Shown piece after piece: positions 3,840-5,268 of a DNA stretch of 5,268 bases (the stretch's first letter is position 1; every line of letters starts with the position of its first letter). The DNA is from Alphaproteobacteria bacterium (GTDB lineage Bacteria; Pseudomonadota; Alphaproteobacteria; Micropepsales; Micropepsaceae), in NCBI GenBank assembly GCA_017307315.1, contig JAFKFF010000157.1, forward strand, positions 1-5,268. Direction: 5' to 3'. The notes under the pieces were generated by a model. That model worked only from the letters and a program-made list of their open reading frames with translations. It was not told the DNA's origin and searched no databases. A program made the translations under genes and the position numbers.

Positions 3840-5268
3840 CTAAATTTGACCCAAAGTGCGCAACCGGACCGAGGCATGGATCTCGTTCTGGCTCATCACC
3901 ACGGTCTGGGGCCTGAAGCGTTCCACGATGGAGCGCAGGAAGGGACGAACCTGGGGACTGGTCAGCAGCACCGGCACTTCGTTCTTGGCGGTGGCTTCCT
4001 CATAGCGTTCGCGCACGGTCTGAATGAACTGCTGAAGCTGCGACGGCGCCATCGCCAGCTGCCGCTCCTCGCCCTGGCCGACGATGGAGTCGGCGAAGGC
4101 CTGCTCCCAGGCCGGCGATAGCGCCAGCAGCGGCAGGTAACCACCGGGCGAGAGATTGGCGTGGCAGAGCTGGCGCGCCAGGCGGGTGCGCACATGCTCG
4201 GTGATATAGAGCGCGTTCTTGGTATGGCCGACGGCTTCGGCGACGCCTTCCAGGATGGCCGGCAGGTCGCGGATCGAGACGCGCTCGGACAAGAGAGTTT
4301 GCAGCACGCGCTGCACCCCGGTGACCGAGATCTGCGACGGGATCAGTTCTTCCACCAGCTTCTTGGTCTCGGCATAAGAGAGAAGCTCGGCCATATGGCT
4401 TTTGAGCACTTCGGTGAGATGGGTGGTGAGCACCGTGCCGGGATCGACCACGGTAAAGCCGCGGAACGAAGCTTCCTCGCGCAGCGAGCCGGTGACCCAG
4501 GTGGCGGGCAGGCCGAAGGCCGGCTCGGTGGTGTGGGTGCCGGGCAGGTCGATGGGCAGGCCCTTGGGGTCCATGATGAGATAGGAGCCGGGGAAAAGCT
4601 CGCCCTTGCCGGAATCGAATTCCTTGATCCGGATGCGGTATTCGTTGGCGCCGAGCTGCATATTGTCGAGAATCCGCACCGCCGGCATGACGAAGCCCAT
4701 CTCCTGCGCCAGCTGGCGGCGCAGCGCCTTGATCTGGTCGGTGATGCGGTGGCCCTGCACGTCGTTGATCAGCGGCAACAGGCCATAGCCCAGTTCGATG
4801 CGCAGGAGGTCGAGCGCCAGGGCGGTGGCGATGGGTTCTTCCTTGGGCACGGCTTCGGCCTGGACCTTGGCCTGCTCGGCTTGCTCGCTGGCGATGCGGG
4901 CGTCCTTGCGCTTGAAGGCGTAATAGGCGAGCGCGCCGGTCGCGCCCGAAAGGCCGCCGAACACCAGGGTCGGCATGCCCGGCAGAACCGCCACCACGCC
5001 CATCACGGCGGCGGCCATGCCGAGCGCCTGGGGATAGAAGGAGAGCTGGCGCATCAGCGCCTTGTCGGTGGCGCCTTCGACACCGGCCTTGGACACCATC
5101 AGGCCCGCGGCGGTGGAAACGATCAGGGCCGGCATCTGCGACACCAGGCCGTCACCCACCGTCAGGAGCGTGAAGGTCTGGGTGGCGTTGCCGAAGCTCA
5201 TGCCCTTCTGCGCCACCGCGATTATGATGCCGCCGATGATGTTGATGCCGCCGATGAGAAGGCCGGCG
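3840..5268 (-). CDS. flhA: Flagellar biosynthesis protein FlhA, C-terminal 475 residues (N-terminus beyond window edge)
   Basis: Inner-membrane gate of the flagellar type III export apparatus; nine copies form the ring whose cytoplasmic domains receive FliJ and chaperone-substrate complexes. About 220 N-terminal residues, including the early membrane helices and FHIPEP motif, lie outside. The visible part starts within the membrane domain (AGLLIGGINIIGGIIIAV). It continues with the diagnostic stretch around GDGLVSQMPALIVSTAAGLMV, then two hydrophobic segments near visible residues 82-97 and 100-118. A charged linker (about 119-147) leads to the FlhA_C domain, with ELGYGLLPLI, the VDPGTVLTTHLTEV region, and the ending VRLRTLGQI. 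A GTG at 5214-5216 is internal, not the start, because the conserved frame continues upstream to the edge. No frameshift is seen. Confidence 0.96.
   Translation of the reverse strand, partial: AGLLIGGINIIGGIIIAVAQKGMSFGNATQTFTLLTVGDGLVSQMPALIVSTAAGLMVSKAGVEGATDKALMRQLSFYPQALGMAAAVMGVVAVLPGMPTLVFGGLSGATGALAYYAFKRKDARIASEQAEQAKVQAEAVPKEEPIATALALDLLRIELGYGLLPLINDVQGHRITDQIKALRRQLAQEMGFVMPAVRILDNMQLGANEYRIRIKEFDSGKGELFPGSYLIMDPKGLPIDLPGTHTTEPAFGLPATWVTGSLREEASFRGFTVVDPGTVLTTHLTEVLKSHMAELLSYAETKKLVEELIPSQISVTGVQRVLQTLLSERVSIRDLPAILEGVAEAVGHTKNALYITEHVRTRLARQLCHANLSPGGYLPLLALSPAWEQAFADSIVGQGEERQLAMAPSQLQQFIQTVRERYEEATAKNEVPVLLTSPQVRPFLRSIVERFRPQTVVMSQNEIHASVRLRTLGQI

Overview
The window is GC-rich alphaproteobacterial DNA devoted mostly to the flagellum and its cell-cycle control. 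The evidence for Alphaproteobacteria is the N-terminus of a CtrA-type response regulator at the left edge, beside an alphaproteobacterial-style FliI/FliJ pair. FlhA followed by an FlhF-like gene is a flagellar arrangement found more widely. I cannot assign an order or genus from sequence alone.

Layout. Positions 1-199 (minus) encode the first 66 residues of CtrA, running off the left edge. A 258-bp regulatory gap (200-457) separates it from the divergent fliI-fliJ pair (458-2220, plus), which overlaps by one base. That gap holds several TTAA half-sites, three GANTC sites and two tandem small hairpins before fliI. After fliJ comes a 271-bp non-coding stretch rich in inverted repeats (2221-2491), then a DoxX-family membrane protein gene (2492-2914, plus). 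A second structured non-coding stretch follows (2915-3174). The right part is a minus-strand operon: flhA (3' two-thirds, entering from the right edge, ending at 3840) and, 20 bp downstream, a short FlhF-like gene (3175-3819).

How the genes fit together. CtrA is the alphaproteobacterial master regulator that commonly drives early flagellar genes. FliI is the export ATPase, FliJ its coiled-coil stalk partner, and FlhA the membrane export gate that FliJ and export chaperones contact. FlhF-type proteins normally help place or number flagella. The FlhF-like protein here has lost the P-loop lysine, the G3 motif and the G4 lysine, so it looks like a non-hydrolysing relative. The DoxX gene has no obvious flagellar role and looks like an insertion between two convergent flagellar units.

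Most notable unexplained signal: a 28-bp sequence follows fliJ and recurs at the doxX stop codon (25/28 identical). Each copy can pair with a downstream arm. Two of the three differences between the copies are matched by compensating changes in that arm, which argues for a conserved RNA or cruciform structure with an expandable interior.
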